Source: Sipunculus nudus (lineage: Eukaryota; Annelida; Sipuncula; Golfingiida; Sipunculidae). From it: 64,000 nucleotides of DNA. Positions 1 to 11,859 of this stretch are shown piece by piece. The notes beneath the pieces are model-generated. The model was not told the origin of the DNA. It made no database searches and saw only the letters and a list, made by a program, of their open reading frames with translations. Made by a program: the position numbers and the translations under genes. How positions within the stretch are numbered: position 1 is the first letter of the stretch; the number at the start of each line of letters is the position of its first letter. Location: positions 30,540,362-30,604,361 of the forward strand of contig CM049307.1 of NCBI GenBank assembly GCA_026874595.1, given 5' to 3'.

Positions 1-253
1 GCTAAAATCACTCATATACATGTAGTGGTTTGACTTATCTGCCTTAAATTTTGCATATGTATACAACTGGGACGGCTTTCTGGATTTTGTGGTAGGGGGG
101 CAACCTTCATACACAATTTGGCTGCAGACATCCATGCTAATATGCAACACTTCACTCTATTTCCCCTTGCCACTTAATCCATGCCTCACTTCACCCGTTC
201 CACTCTGATTTAGGCGGATACACGTAGTCGCTTGTCGACTACCCGTATTCTAG
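1..253 (+). mobile_element. Helitron 3' portion (non-autonomous)
   Basis: The segment ends in CTAG at 250-253, preceded by a perfect 7-bp hairpin (GTAGTCG at 224-230, loop CTTGT, CGACTAC at 236-242), the hallmark of a Helitron 3' terminus. The next base is T, as expected for insertion between A and T. The same sequence ends the complete element at 24407-25830. The 5' part lies outside the window. Confidence 0.75.
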
Positions 254-1660
254 TTTTTAATTGATTTCAAACATGCATGAACCTCATTCAATGTTATAGG
301 TTTCCCACATATTTCTACTTCTGACTCATCTAACTTACTATCACATAATGGTAAGCTCTAAAAATAACTCTTCAGTTCATGTTCATGAAAGCTACTTTTC
401 TTTTGATATTTTGATATGAAAAATGTCTTAAGGTATTCCATAATATCAATTTGATTAGTTACATCCTTTCCATCATTACATAGTACACGTATATCAGACC
501 TTTTTCCATTTTGTTTTTCAAGTTTAAGAAGTATTTTGTTCCTTTTTCACTATGTTCCAGCCACTTGACACTAGATCTAACAATCACACCTTTAGATATA
601 TTATCATAATATTTCTGCAATTTTTGTTTCAGATTGCAGTACTTTTCATGAGTTTCAGGGTCACTTGTAGAATTAATTATTTTTTCAAACTGAGCCACTC
701 TTTTTCAAGATTTTTACCATATTCTCTGTTTTGCTTCGCTTTATTTTGACTGTATGTAATAGTATATTCTCTTATTTTGAATTTTATGTATTCCCATTTA
801 CATTGAGCAGTTTCATTATTCATCATCTGCTTCCATTCAGCATTTTTTTCTTTTATGTTATTTATATAGCTATTGTCATTTAGCGGATGGTTTTTTAAAC
901 ACCAATGGGATGGTCCTCTCCTTCCATTCTTAATTGTAATAATTTTTAATAACACAGCGGGGTGGTCAGTATTCACAGCAGGTATAATTTCACAACTTGT
1001 AACATATGACTGTATTTCATTCGATATAAAAAAACAGTAATATAGTCGTCTCTGAATAAGAGGTGTTACTGAACGAAAAGTATATTCCTTAGAGTCGTCA
1101 TGTTAAATACGCCATATATCACACAAATTTAAAACAACAATTATACTTAATATTCTCTTAACAGAATTATGCTTAATAACCAATCTTCCACCATCGGCAT
1201 CCTGTTCAGTTAAATGTAAATTGAAATCTCCACCCAATATAACTTTAACATCAGAATCATTTTTTAAATTTCAAAATGTTTTCAAATATAATTTCATAAA
1301 ATTTGACCTGTTAGCTTTCGGTATTTGGTGCATAGGTGTTAACAAGAATACATTGTAAATCCTCAATTTCACATTTAATAATTATGTATCTGGCCCCAGT
1401 ATCTATCAACTTATCATATTCTTTAAAATCAATATTTTTCCCAACAAGTATACATACGACACGTGAATTGTTTGTCCCATGGGACAAATACATTGAACCT
1501 CGCCATTGCTTAGACAAGGATATTTCATCATGTTTTTAACAATGACATTCTTGTAAAAACACAATTACCATTATGTGAATTATGTTTTACCATCCAATTG
1601 AACACCTGTCTTCTTTTCATAAAATTCCTTATTCCTCATATATTTAAAGAGAGGATTTGA
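254..1660 (-). pseudogene. LINE ORF2 remnant (endonuclease to pre-RT)
   Basis: Three minus-strand fragments are legible. Residues read from 1517-1311 belong to the AP-endonuclease-like domain (SHGTNNSR, ILVNTYAPN). 976-677 starts TDHPAVLLKI, the SDHxxV-like end of the endonuclease. 698-459 and a further frame to 254 (LNEVHACLKSI) lead into the RT. The parts lie in different frames, so the ORF is dead. Confidence 0.75.
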
Positions 1661-1980
1661 AAGTTAGTATCACTTGACACTGTTTAAATATATTTTTCAA
1701 TTCTTTCTTTAACGTATAATTAATATAATTCTTCTCTTGCTCAGTAAATATATGTGTATTTGGTGGGAGCAAAAATGTAATATACACAAAAACATAAAAC
1801 ATTACAATAAACATAAACATGATAAATAATATCAGGTCATTTTTAGGCCTGGCAATATCTGTTAGATTACATCATTCAGGTAGAACTGGTAACTGTTTTA
1901 ATGATTCCTCATACCTCACAGTGCGCACATCTCCTTTCAAGTCTTTGATAAAGACTTTCCCATCCTACGTCTAAGCTTTT

Positions 1981-2716
1981 TTAAACCCTTGGATTGTTTT
2001 TTAATCTGTTATATAATTCATATATTTCCTTGCACAGATCATCAACCATTACCATCCCTGTTTCTTTTAACTTCCATCTCTCTCTCATTATATCCAGTTT
2101 TACATCATTTCTAACAAATTTGACCAGAATAGCTCTGGTATTGTTTCCTTGTGAACTCTTGACATGTTTACCCGCCCTATGTGCAACATCAATATCCATA
2201 TCATTTATTTCAACTCCCAACTTCTCTTTACATATTTGTTGGACAACCTATTTACAATTTTCATCTCTCCTTGCACCTTGAGTTTCATGAATACCATATA
2301 CTCTGTTACTGGATTTTCTGGAGCATTGCTCGAATTCAACAGCTTTCTGTTTACTTCAGCTGCTACAATTTCTGACTGAATACATTTTTCTTGAATTGCT
2401 CAAAGTTTCACAGAGAGACTTACAATTTCTACTTTCATTTCTGTGTTCTCTTTTTCAAGATTTATTACATTGGATTCTAGTACCTGAACTGTTCTTTCAT
2501 ACTTTTCTGTTATTCTTTCAACTATTTTTGTTTCTAACTCATTTAACATGGTTTTTCAGTACTTGTTCAGGAATACCTGCCATTGATTTAGGTTTTATTT
2601 TATCAACAGATTATTCTAAGATGAATTTTTGGGATTTCTGTGGACTACCTGGAGAAGTTGGGGATGATCTGGGTGATTCAGATCTTGACCGTTTGGATTT
2701 GCTATTCATATCATAT
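1981..2716 (-). pseudogene. LINE ORF1 remnant
   Basis: The start reads MNSKSKRSRSESPRSSPTSP, a basic Ser/Arg/Pro-rich head common in L1/Tx1 ORF1 proteins. The frame is interrupted within about 35 codons. The 79-residue end (2220-1981) has DVAHRAGKHV and RAILVKFVRNDVK, matching the RNA-binding domain that in ORF1p reads roughly AHRxG...IxVKFxR. ORF1p coats element RNA. No function is expected here because of the internal stops. Confidence 0.7.
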
Positions 2717-2870
2717 TTTAACAGTCACATATTTCAACAGAGTCGCATATTTTGAAGCCTGTGAGTACTCAGTGTTTTTACAATACAAACTGCCAGGCAT
2801 TGAATTGAGCTTAACTACCCATTGTATTTGCTCCTTTACAATTCTGTAATGACCTAGGAACGAAAGGGCC

Positions 2871-5051
2871 TGGTGATTATTAGTCCACTTACCACAACAA
2901 TTAAAAATTGGTTAGGTAATACCCTCCCCACTGTTATAACTTAAATGAAGAAAGGAATTTTAAAATACAAAAAATATGAAGTAAATGCTTCATTATCTTT
3001 TTAAAATGTAGGGTACTTCGTTGAATCCTCAGCAATTTTTCAACATGTTACAAAAGATATTTCCTGGTCAAAAAAGGCCTTTCACTGAGAGCTCGGACAA
3101 CACGTGCACTCCCTTCTGTGCACCTAGCGTCTGTCGCAAAGTCCTTTTTACAACTGATGACCTTTGAGCTTCCGCATATCTGCAACCAACGACCTCATGT
3201 GACATGATTTTTCGTTTGTTTTTACTCACAACAGGTTCATAAAACCGCAGCACAGGCTTTATAAGAACTTTTCCTCATAGGAATTACCTACTAATATGTA
3301 CACAGAGTAAGCCAGAGATTACATTGGTTCTACAGAAAAGGAAGGCAAATACGAATTACGTTCAAAATGTTTAGTATTAAACCAAACACTACTTACCTGA
3401 AGTCGTTTAAAGTGGTAAGTATTAAACCAAACACTGTTTGATAAAACATTGGAAACATTTTAAAACATATCATGCACGGATCATTTTATACTAGAAGGAG
3501 TGCCAATGCCTGAGCAACGTTGGAAAAAATAAAATTTACAGCCAAGGATTTACTTGCTCTAATTTGCTACTGACGGAGTTTTGTCATGCGCCCTTCCCAT
3601 ATTCCACCGCTGGCACGGTTGTCTAATGCAAATAAACAACTTATATTAAAATAAAATACCTGTATTATATTGAATAAATCGGATCATTCTGAATTTCTGA
3701 GGGGAAGGGGCAGATCATTTTTAATCAGAACTTTGCAAGATGACAGAAGATATGTTAACATGTTTAAGATTTAAAGTTAAAGTAAAAAAGATTACTTTTA
3801 ACTGTAATTTTTTTCTCGGAAATAAAAATAATATCTATGATATATTAGGTATATATGCTATAATGATTGAGATATATATTTGAATTAGACATAATAATTT
3901 CAAATATTGTAAATCAGCAATAACGAAAGTTTGTGCGTATGGCTACTCAAAGTTTTTGTTTCTGTGTTTTCACGTAAATACAATGGTACATATACTAGAT
4001 AAAACTTTACCAAATGCACAGAGTTTCTATCAGTCCCTAGAGCTCTTGAACTAGTGATACTGGTCCCTACTTGGCGGCATCTCTCTTGACTCCGGCTGGC
4101 GGCACCTCACTTGACATCTGCTGGCACTCTGGTGGACGGCACTTATGGTCTCTGCAGGCTCCACACTGTGTCTCCTTGAATATTGGGTATGGACTCTCTT
4201 AAATACCCTTCTACCCTGGAGGCTCATACATCGATAAGACTAAAACAAAGCCTCGCCTGCCTATCCTACTATCTTTATTCATGAGCACGCTGAATACCAA
4301 ATATGCTGGGAAAAAACACGGTAATCCCAAAGCGACCGCTTCTAAGAAAAGGCATAACTAGACCTGCTGTGCACTTGGAAACCTTTTCCGTGAAACCCGC
4401 CATTGTTTAACAGGACAATACACTGACCGGCACGTCAATTCTCGCTCAACAATATATATGTACAGCTTACCCGGTACAGATAACCTGAGAAATGAAAATT
4501 AAAACAAAAGACACGATCCATTTAGTGACACTGAGGATTTAATCAGAATAAATCATTATACGAAACAGTATTTACGGGTAGTCCCCGGGCATGACCATCC
4601 TAAAGGTATTTGAAAAATGGAATATGATGGAAAGGCTCTCACCACTTTCATTTGAGGCACGTTTTGCGCATGCACGTGTATTTAATGCCTCCATATATTT
4701 CATATTTATTTCACAGTTTATCATACAGTGCATTCTTGTCTTTCAGTTCATCATCTATTTCCCCTTCAACAGAATACCGGAAAGCTTCGTTCATAAAAGG
4801 AAAACAGAGCATGTTAAATCCAAAGTGAATGTGTATAATGGCAGAGAAAGGGAGCATTGTAGGCGGCCCGGGATTTTTTTTGGTACTGCCTCTAGGAGGC
4901 CCTGGCCCAAGTCAGTCTGGCATTAAGGACAACAACATCAAACCAAGCAGTTGCTTTTAAGCATATCTGATGCGTCATATATATCTATTTTCGAAATCAA
5001 TGCTATGAATATATTACACTAGACAGGATTTATCTAACAAACATCTTATAT
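2871..5051. other. AT-rich intergenic DNA without a recognised gene
   Basis: No coding exon with homology or splice signals was seen. A 111-codon open frame at 4591-4926 has no recognisable domain. A short copy of the TTTAGTATTAAACCAAA unit lies at 3365-3450, related to the array at 41560-42300. A block at about 4060-4160 repeats a CTTGACnnCnGCTGGCGGCA-like phrase. Confidence 0.5.
3365..3455. repeat. Two copies of a TTTAGTATTAAACCAAACACT unit
   Basis: Two tandem copies of a phrase resembling GTTTAGTATTAAACCAAACACT are visible. The same unit forms the long array at 41560-42300, so this is a minor dispersed copy of that minisatellite. Confidence 0.7.
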
Positions 5052-5240
5052 CACTAGAGTTCGACTACATTAAAATGAAGACAGAAACATTTCCCAAGTT
5101 GACTGATCTGTTGTGGTATACGCAAGCACTGAATGACCTTCGTTAGAAAAGTGATGAAGCTCTTCATCCTACAGACGCAATACTCTCATCCCTTGGATAT
5201 GAAGACGTCTTGATAAATCCCTGAGTAAAAACTTGTTTAT
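5052..5240 (+). pseudogene. Orphan C-terminal exon of the ARM-TIR-SAM family
   Basis: The text FPKLTDLLWYTQALNDLR is readable at about 5090-5143, followed by TAG. It parallels FPELTDLLLFTRALNDLR in the exon after the SAM remnants of copy 1 (43031 onward). Relative to the 10-kb copy there is one extra base upstream (about 5072), so the frame is broken. No SAM, TIR or ARM exon was found upstream within the window, so the exon is detached from any gene. Confidence 0.65.
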
Positions 5241-6075
5241 ATGATTACATATAGGAAGTAAATAAATAGAGTTCCTATTGGATAGAAAATAGGTGTATTT
5301 AAGTACAGAACAACCACACTGTGTATGTTACCCCTCCCGGTGTTTTTTATACATTATGTATATCCATATCTTGCCCTGACTTGTACACAGTTGCAGGTGG
5401 CAGGTTGAATAGAATTTTCCCATATACTAGCGACATCTGTTGGCGACCACCGTTATTGTTCTGCTTCGTTATATTGACAATAAATATTCGTATTTGTTAC
5501 ACCTCAAACGATAAAATAGAAAAATGTGTATATATTATTTGTAGATTCTGAATTGATCAGATAATGAATCGTTTCCTGAGGAATTCTTAGGCCAAATATA
5601 AACAAAAATCTTAACCTTGAAATGATTGTAAGCATTTAGTGGGAGAAAAAATTATTGTTAAAATATATTAATTTAGGCAAATGTTCCTTCTCCCACAATA
5701 TTTTAGTTCTGCAAAAACCTTTTTTTCTCGACACAAAATAATATAATAGTGTCATTGTGAAAATATAAATATCAGAAATCGGTTGATGAGAGGTAACCCA
5801 AAGCCACAGTACTATAACAATATTATTATGTCTGCAAAATCGGCTAGCAGGGATTCCCAATATTGGCTATCAGAGAATAAATTTTTTTCCATAGAGATGG
5901 ATTATTACTTTTGTTGTGTTATTTCTTCACTGGTCGCCTAATATTAATAGTCAAGGAGATATAGACTGATTTTTCACATATTCTTTCATATTTCTTTTTA
6001 TTTCACAAAATAATAGTCCAGGACCTATGTTTTTACCCAGATTACCGCCAACAGAAAAATTTAAAAAACTCGACC
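5052..6075 (+). repeat. Left arm of a large inverted duplication
   Basis: Read on the + strand, this arm matches the reverse complement of blocks in 7140-10335. 5052-5805 matches 10332-9060, about 5795-5840 matches 7760-7715, and about 5885-6010 matches 7385-7225. Shared landmarks include CAGGTGGCAGGTT, ACTAGCGACATCTGTT and ATAAACAAAAATCTTAACCTTG. The right arm carries extra insertions, so the left arm is closer to the original length. Confidence 0.8.
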
Positions 6076-6083
6076 TTTTTATA

Positions 6084-6084
<1 letters not shown>

Positions 6085-6120
<36 letters not shown>
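6085..6120. repeat. (TA)n microsatellite
   Basis: About 18 TA units lie near the centre of the inverted duplication. Such tracts are frequent at cruciform-prone centres, but they are common throughout this window. Confidence 0.95.
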
Positions 6121-6123
<3 letters not shown>

Positions 6124-6734
6124 TGACAAATGACATTTTTTTTTATTTATCACAAAATTCCTCTTAATGTATATGTTTTCATATTGGTGTTTTTAACGTG
6201 CGTTGTGCTCCAGTTAGCGCATGGCGGCTGGCAGTTCACCATCATAAATTATGTGAACTTTCTTTAGTTATAACACAGTACATGTGTGAATATATCGCAT
6301 GACCTGCTGCACCGTTACAGGTAGGGCATTTGACACAACACTCGGTCACTGGCTGCGGATACTATGGTACCAGTTTCCTGAGAACCTGTTAATGGTACGT
6401 ATTTATTTTTTAAAGTTTCTGTTCATTATATATTATCATTCGAACTGCTTACCAGAGAACCAGGGAGAGTGATTTATAATCATGTAAATCCTCTAGGTAA
6501 ACTAGATTACCTACCTTTGTGTAAGGCAAGCGTGTTGCTTTCGGGATCGTATGCATGTACGTTTTTATGTATGTATTTCACGGGCATCATTATTGGGGGA
6601 TGGGGGTACTGACGCCACTGATGTATGTCTCGACCTGTAATTAATATAAACTTATTTATTTTAAATAGATTGTACACAGTTATTTAACTAATCGAGGCAT
6701 TCTCTATGGCTCAGATGATGGCTTTTGGTAGTCT

Positions 6735-6850
6735 GTAGGGATGGAGGAAACCGGAGAAAACCACCGGGCAACTAAAACACTCTCATGGTCACACTGGGGA
6801 TCGCACCCGGGTCGCCTCGGTCTTTCTCGAAGATGCTCCGGGTTCTAGAA
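6735..6850 (-). mobile_element. tRNA-derived SINE fragment
   Basis: On the minus strand the text ACCCGGGTGCGATCCCC resembles a pol III B box, followed by the GGTTTTCTCCGGTTTCCTCC-type body shared by many SINEs with a conserved central domain. An A-box-like segment lies upstream at about 6840. It is short and degenerate. Confidence 0.55.
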
Positions 6851-8114
6851 TTTACACCATCAGAAAACGAGCCCCGCAAGGGTGCATAATACGCGCGTTG
6901 TTAGTCTTGTGAAAATCGGTCAAGTCCATAATACGTTGTATTAATTTAAATTGAAAATTAAAGAATAAATAAAATTTAAGTAATTTTATTTAATTAACAA
7001 TAAAAATCCAAGATGACGATTCAAGTGAATAAATTACACCAAGGATGCGTCTAAAAATACCTGACACTTTAGATGTGCATCAACTGTCATTTATAATCGC
7101 GGAAGGGGATGCTACATATTATATTTTAATTTTTTTAATTAAAAGTTTTTACACCGTTCTAAAAAAGTACCCAATTATACCAGAGGGGCATCAGTCTGAT
7201 TATGAAAATAAAGGTCCTGGACTACAATTCTGTGGAAGAAAATCGAAATCATCTCCGATGTCACAACTTAGGTCAGAATCAGTGTCTTTATCTCCTTGAC
7301 CATTAACATTAGGCGATGAGTGAATTAACACAAACGAAAACATGTGAACTCACGAACCAAAGTAATAATCCATCTCTATGGTAACTAGTCATTCCCTGAT
7401 GGTCACAAATTGACTGTCGCTTATTAACCCATGCAAGGCATACTTGTACTCATGCGCTCAGTTATTCAGTAAACATGAAACGGAATTTGCCTCGTATAAT
7501 TCTAATTGGACAGGACAGAATACAAACTTAGCAGATGTTTTCTATTAAGGGACTGCATATCTGTAGGTCCTTAGGCGACTTCAAAAATGACTAAACATAC
7601 TGTTCGAATCATGTCGAAATAAAGCTAGGTATTCTGACATCTCCATAGATTTTAAATGTCAGCTAAGATCGAGAACTACCTACAGGGAAAATGTTTGAGC
7701 ATTCACATTAATGTAAATTGTAGACGTAATAATATTGTTATAGTACTGTGGCTTTGGGTTTCCCTGTAAGTTGCATTCTTCTCCGGCATCTGTCCGCTTA
7801 TTTAAAGGGAAGTTACTTATTAGTTTATGCTATGGTTTCTGCTTATTTGCGCTGTGCCTTCTTTTTCCATCGCAAATTTGTGTGGTTTGCGACACGTCAC
7901 AACAGTAGTTTTATTCAAACAACGAATCTGCTTTAGAGGATGTTGCGACGCCTCGCCTGACGACGCCTGACACTCTAGCCTCAACTAGGAAAGCCTCACA
8001 ATCGACAATTATTTTTTTTTTGGGTTAATTGCCTTAATATTTATATGCTAGCTTAACTATGTATGCAGTCATCTTTAGAAAACCATTCGGACTATTTATC
8101 AGGGCAGTAACACA

Positions 8115-8405
8115 CGCTTCCTCTCATTTTATAACCTGGCGTTAACCGGGCCCGTTTGCAACAGCACCTGCGGACCCTGGGTGTATAATCGCCCCATTAC
8201 TGGGTAATACCACCGATCAACCCCCAAAAGGCGCACACTTATGTTAGGGAAGCACGGTCGTTAGGCACGACCTCATTAAGCCTGCAGAGCGCTCACCCAG
8301 GGTGGGCCCGACCGTGAAAATTCTCACCTCCTCGGCTATGATTCGAATTCACGACCTCCGGGAATTGAGTCCTGTGCACTACTCCTGAGCAACCAAAGCC
8401 GGTCT
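8115..8405 (-). mobile_element. tRNA-derived SINE
   Basis: Read on the minus strand it starts CCGGCTTTGGTTGCTCAGGA (A-box-like) and then has GTGAATTCGAATC (B-box-like), followed by a GC-rich body with ACGGTCGGGCCCACCC. Its base composition is clearly higher in GC than its surroundings. It sits in the 1.3-kb segment unique to the right arm. Confidence 0.7.
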
Positions 8406-9530
8406 CAAAGTCGACTTTATACGGCAGGTATGGGAAGGTTTCATGAGAGTACTGTAAAATATTTCACTGCCGGATATCTAAGACTGGGAAAGCTACGTCA
8501 AAGCGAGTAAACATAACTTATTTGTCCACTCATAAATAAACAGGAGTTATATACAATTAGAATACATACAATGAAAGGGAAAAATTCACATATAAGACCA
8601 TTCATTCTAAAAAATATCTCATCATCAGTAGGCAAAGCATTACTACACTTCCTTGTCTGTACAGTGTGAAGTACATATTTCATCGTTGCATTAAATTCCA
8701 TTATTTCTTATATATTTTTAAAGATTTCGTTAGTTTTTTGTGGCGGCTCTTTTAAGTATTTAGATTAACAGTGTCACAAAATATTACATTTTTATCCATC
8801 TCATTTTCAAGATATTATCGATTGTTTCTGAGTAAACCGGCAGATGTATAATCAGCATTTTACCTAAGAATAGTAGAATACAATTCTCAACAGTGTACGT
8901 AGTTCAGAAAAAAAGTGGCGAATCGGACATTTATTACATCTATCAGGACGACTAACTACTATCGTCAGTTTTATAAATGGTACCACAATTTATAACAATT
9001 AAAATGACACGTAATGGCAATGTGAGAAACAAAAGCTTTCGTATAATCGTTTTGACACATACCTCTCATCACTGATATTTAGATTTTTCACAATGACACC
9101 TATATCATAATGTGTTGAGAAATTAAGATTTTTGCATAACTAAAATCATTGTGGAATAAGAATCATTGCTTGATTTGATATATTTTTACAATAATTATAT
9201 ATATATATTTTTTTTTGTCTCACTGATTGTCTATTACCATTACAAGGTTAAGATTTTTGTTTATATACAGCCTAAGAATTCCCCAGGAATCTATGCCTTA
9301 TCTGGTGAAATCAATATCTACAAATAATATACACATTGTTTTAATTTTATCGGTTGAGGTATTACACAGACGATCATTTTTGTCAAAAATAACAAGCCTG
9401 AACACTAAGTGTCATGTCGTTCGTCGCAAACAGATGTCGCTAGTGTGGTGGGAACATTCTATTGAACCTGCCACCTGCAAATTAGTTCAAAGGTCAGCGC
9501 ACGATATGGCTATACACCGGTAGAAGTAAC

Positions 9531-10038
9531 TATAGCCCCATTTACACACGTTTTTCTGGAGCGCTCTTCATCGTTTAGCACGCGCCAAGTCCCCAAAACG
9601 CGCCAGATTTCAAGGATTTCCGGTCTGGAGCGCGCTACATTTTGACCATCGGTTTGAGTCGGTTCTACATTCTGGCGCGCCAGACGCTTCTGGCGCGGCC
9701 TACATTTGTGCTTCGAACGTGTGTAAACAGAAATGGAGCGCGATACCTATACAGCGCGCTCCAGCAAGACTGGGCTGTCATGTGACTAGGATTTTCGCCA
9801 TGCGCCAAAGTGGGAATCTAACCTAGACCGCGCTAGATTGCAGTATTTATCTGCGTGTGAACGCAATGCAGATTCTAGGCCGGTCCAAAAAAAATGCGGC
9901 CTAACTTGACAGGGTAGCGCGCTCTACATGGTCACTTGGTCCGGCACAGTATGAACGCAAGTTAAAATGTAGCCCGCTCCACATTTTTCTGGACCGGTCT
10001 AGCGTGTGCCACATTTTTCTAGTGTAAATGGGGCTATA
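9531..10038. mobile_element. 508-bp MITE with TA target site
   Basis: The ends are inverted copies: TATAGCCCCATTTACAC at 9531 and GTGTAAATGGGGCTATA ending at 10038. The interior is rich in GCGCGC/CTGGAGCG palindromes and has no ORF. The paralogous left arm (about 5321) reads GTGTATGTTACC without the element, giving an empty site and supporting a TA duplication, as made by Tc1/mariner-type transposases. Confidence 0.85.
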
Positions 10039-10139
10039 CACGATTTGGTTGTCCTGTCCTTGAATACGCTACACTGTCTATCCCATAGGAATACACTGTC
10101 TATCCCATAGGAATTCTCTGTATTTACCTCCTATATGTA

Positions 10140-10332
10140 ATCATATAAACAAATTTTTACTAAGGGATTTATCAACACGTCATCATAACCAAGGGAATGC
10201 GTCTATAGGATGAAGAGCTTCATCACTTTTCTGACGAAGGTTATTCAGTGCTTGCGTTAACCGACCGAAACAAATCAGTCAACTTGGGAAATATTTCTCT
10301 CTTCATTTCCCGTAGTAGAACTCTGGTGTCTG
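10140..10332 (-). pseudogene. Orphan C-terminal exon (inverted copy)
   Basis: The minus strand reads CAG, then an exon giving RVLLREMKREIFPKLTDLFR and a stop (TAA) a few residues later, near 10258. This is the best-preserved reading frame of the three C-terminal exon copies in the window. It retains a plausible acceptor at 10330-10332. Upstream (higher coordinates) no partner exon was found. Confidence 0.6.
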
Positions 10333-10335
10333 AAA

Positions 10336-11430
10336 ATGTTTGATGGACTTTCTAAGTTTGTTAAATTGACTCTCTTAACTTCAAGATCTTAAAATGCAGG
10401 ACACCGTAAAAGTAGACTGGACAAATGATCAAGTCGGATGTGCAAGAGGTCCAGTTCATATTATTGTAACACGGTTACCATGACTGATATGGCCCAGTTG
10501 CTTCTCGTCTGTGTATTGATATGAATAAACCCTTCATCATCTATACGTTTGGCCCTTAAAGTGCCAGCACCTCAACTTTTAAAATTTTCCAGTATTTTTT
10601 CAACACATTTAATGGTAGCAGAAGTTATACACTTCAGCTGATCAATATCTCCTGAGCTTTAACCGCTGTGTTATAAAGCAAGATTTTCTAGGTTTGACCA
10701 CCAGGCTTAGAATAGGGCCAAGAATCGTAATCAGACCAATGAGAGCGGGAGGCGGGCGATTCGTGCAGCCGACGCCAAGTTTAAAACCGTTACTTCCCGC
10801 TCACATTATTTTGCCAGAAAAAAAGAATCGGTTAAAGAGTTGAAGCGAAGGACTTATTTAACGACTGCAATGTATAACCGTGTTTTTTAGTAAATGCATT
10901 CATGAACACTAAGACGTTCATCTTCATTAGTGAGGTCTCAGAATAGCCTCATGAGTAAAATCCTTGTTTCAGTATGTCATTACAATTTTTTTAGAGAACA
11001 AGTCTAGGACCCCTTGACAGACACATATTTCGGACCTTAACATCGAATGCCCAGTTAAGATCTAATTTTTTCTTCTCCCTAACACTTGTCGAGTTGCCCT
11101 TACACTTGTAGAATTTCCATACGCGATGATCTGGTATTTTGTCAGTTCCTTATTGTCTTTTTCCATGTCATGGGGAGGTTTTAATATAATGTTCCTCCAT
11201 AGAGGCCTAACGGCAAACACTCATATGACGACATACATACCGCATAAAAAATATTTCACACACTCGATACTGGTGAAGTACCGAAATATAACAAACCAGC
11301 AGTTTGGTTCAATTACATGGCGGCACTATAGTCTTATCTCATAGATCCAACAATGTGTCTGCAAGTATGACTAATGGATTCAATAGCTCTGTTCCAAAGC
11401 ACCGTTTTCTATATGCAAACAATTCAAACA
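10336..11430. other. Non-coding stretch with one dispersed repeat
   Basis: I see no coding exon. It contains a copy of a short dispersed repeat (10656-10745, listed separately) and otherwise unique AT-rich sequence. Confidence 0.5.
10656..10745 (+). repeat. Short dispersed repeat (GACCACCAGG...AATCAGACCAATGAG)
   Basis: The phrase TTAACCGCTG, then TCTAGGTTTGACCACCAGG and CGTAATCAGACCAATGAG recurs at about 13490-13562 and 17518-17595, and in reverse at about 63770-63840. No terminal structure is clear; it may be a fragmentary SINE or MITE. Confidence 0.65.
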
Positions 11431-11432
11431 CA

Positions 11433-11658
11433 GAAGCGGATCCGGGGGGGGGGGGTCCAGGGGGTCCGCCACCCCCCCCCCCCCCCCCCCCTTTTTCACC
11501 CGAAGCAACCTTTTTTAAAGGGTTTTAGACGAAGATTTGCGACCTCCCCCCCCCCCCTGTTTCGTACCTGATGACCTTTTTTTAAGGAAATTCATTAGTC
11601 TTCCTGGGTTGAACCCCCCCCCCCCCCCCTTTTCCTAAATCCTGGATCCGCCCCTGCA
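11433..11658. mobile_element. MITE of the GGCGGATCC family (poly-C rich)
   Basis: The ends are AGAAGCGGATCC at left and GGATCCGCCCCTG at right. The body carries long C runs (11471-11492, 11546-11558, 11617-11630) and TTTTTAAGG phrases. The same element lies inverted at 51088-51305, with a third shortened copy at 20205-20324. The C tracts make strong G-quadruplex potential on the minus strand. Confidence 0.75.
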
Positions 11659-11770
11659 AACAGCGTTTATAGATGTAGAACACTCGATCGACGGCAGTCG
11701 AACGGCGTATACTGAATATATCATAGGTCTACGGAAGCATATTGCTGCCACCTGATAAAAGAAAAAATAA

Positions 11771-11850
11771 TTATGTATCTCGTACGTACGACATATTATT
11801 TCGTACGTGCGACATATTATCTCAACGTACGACATACTATCTCATACATG
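11771..11850. repeat. CGTACGACATAYTAT minisatellite
   Basis: Three or more units of about 26 bp built on CGTACGACATATTAT are visible. Related units occur just after exon 2 of copy 1 (18205-18285). Confidence 0.8.
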
Positions 11851-11859
11851 ATAAATCTT

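Larger units (their letters stand above)
254..2870 (-). mobile_element. L1-type LINE, 5' part, decayed
   Basis: Minus-strand pieces follow the order ORF1, endonuclease, linker to reverse transcriptase. The ORF1 start is near 2716 and the RRM-like part ends at 1981. The endonuclease piece (1517-1311) contains ILVNTYAPN, and 700-459 contains GTKYFLNLKNK, typical of the region before the RT. Frame shifts and stops break it throughout. At 253/254 it is cut by the Helitron, just before the RT core would start. Confidence 0.8.
7140..10335 (-). repeat. Right arm of the inverted duplication, enlarged by insertions
   Basis: The reverse complement matches 5052-6075 in the same order, interrupted by about 330 bp (7386-7714), about 1.3 kb (7761-9060, which contains a SINE) and a 508-bp MITE (9531-10038). 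A 24-bp phrase (ACACTGTCTATCCCATAGGAAT) is tandemly doubled at 10068-10115 and is single in the left arm. Confidence 0.8.
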
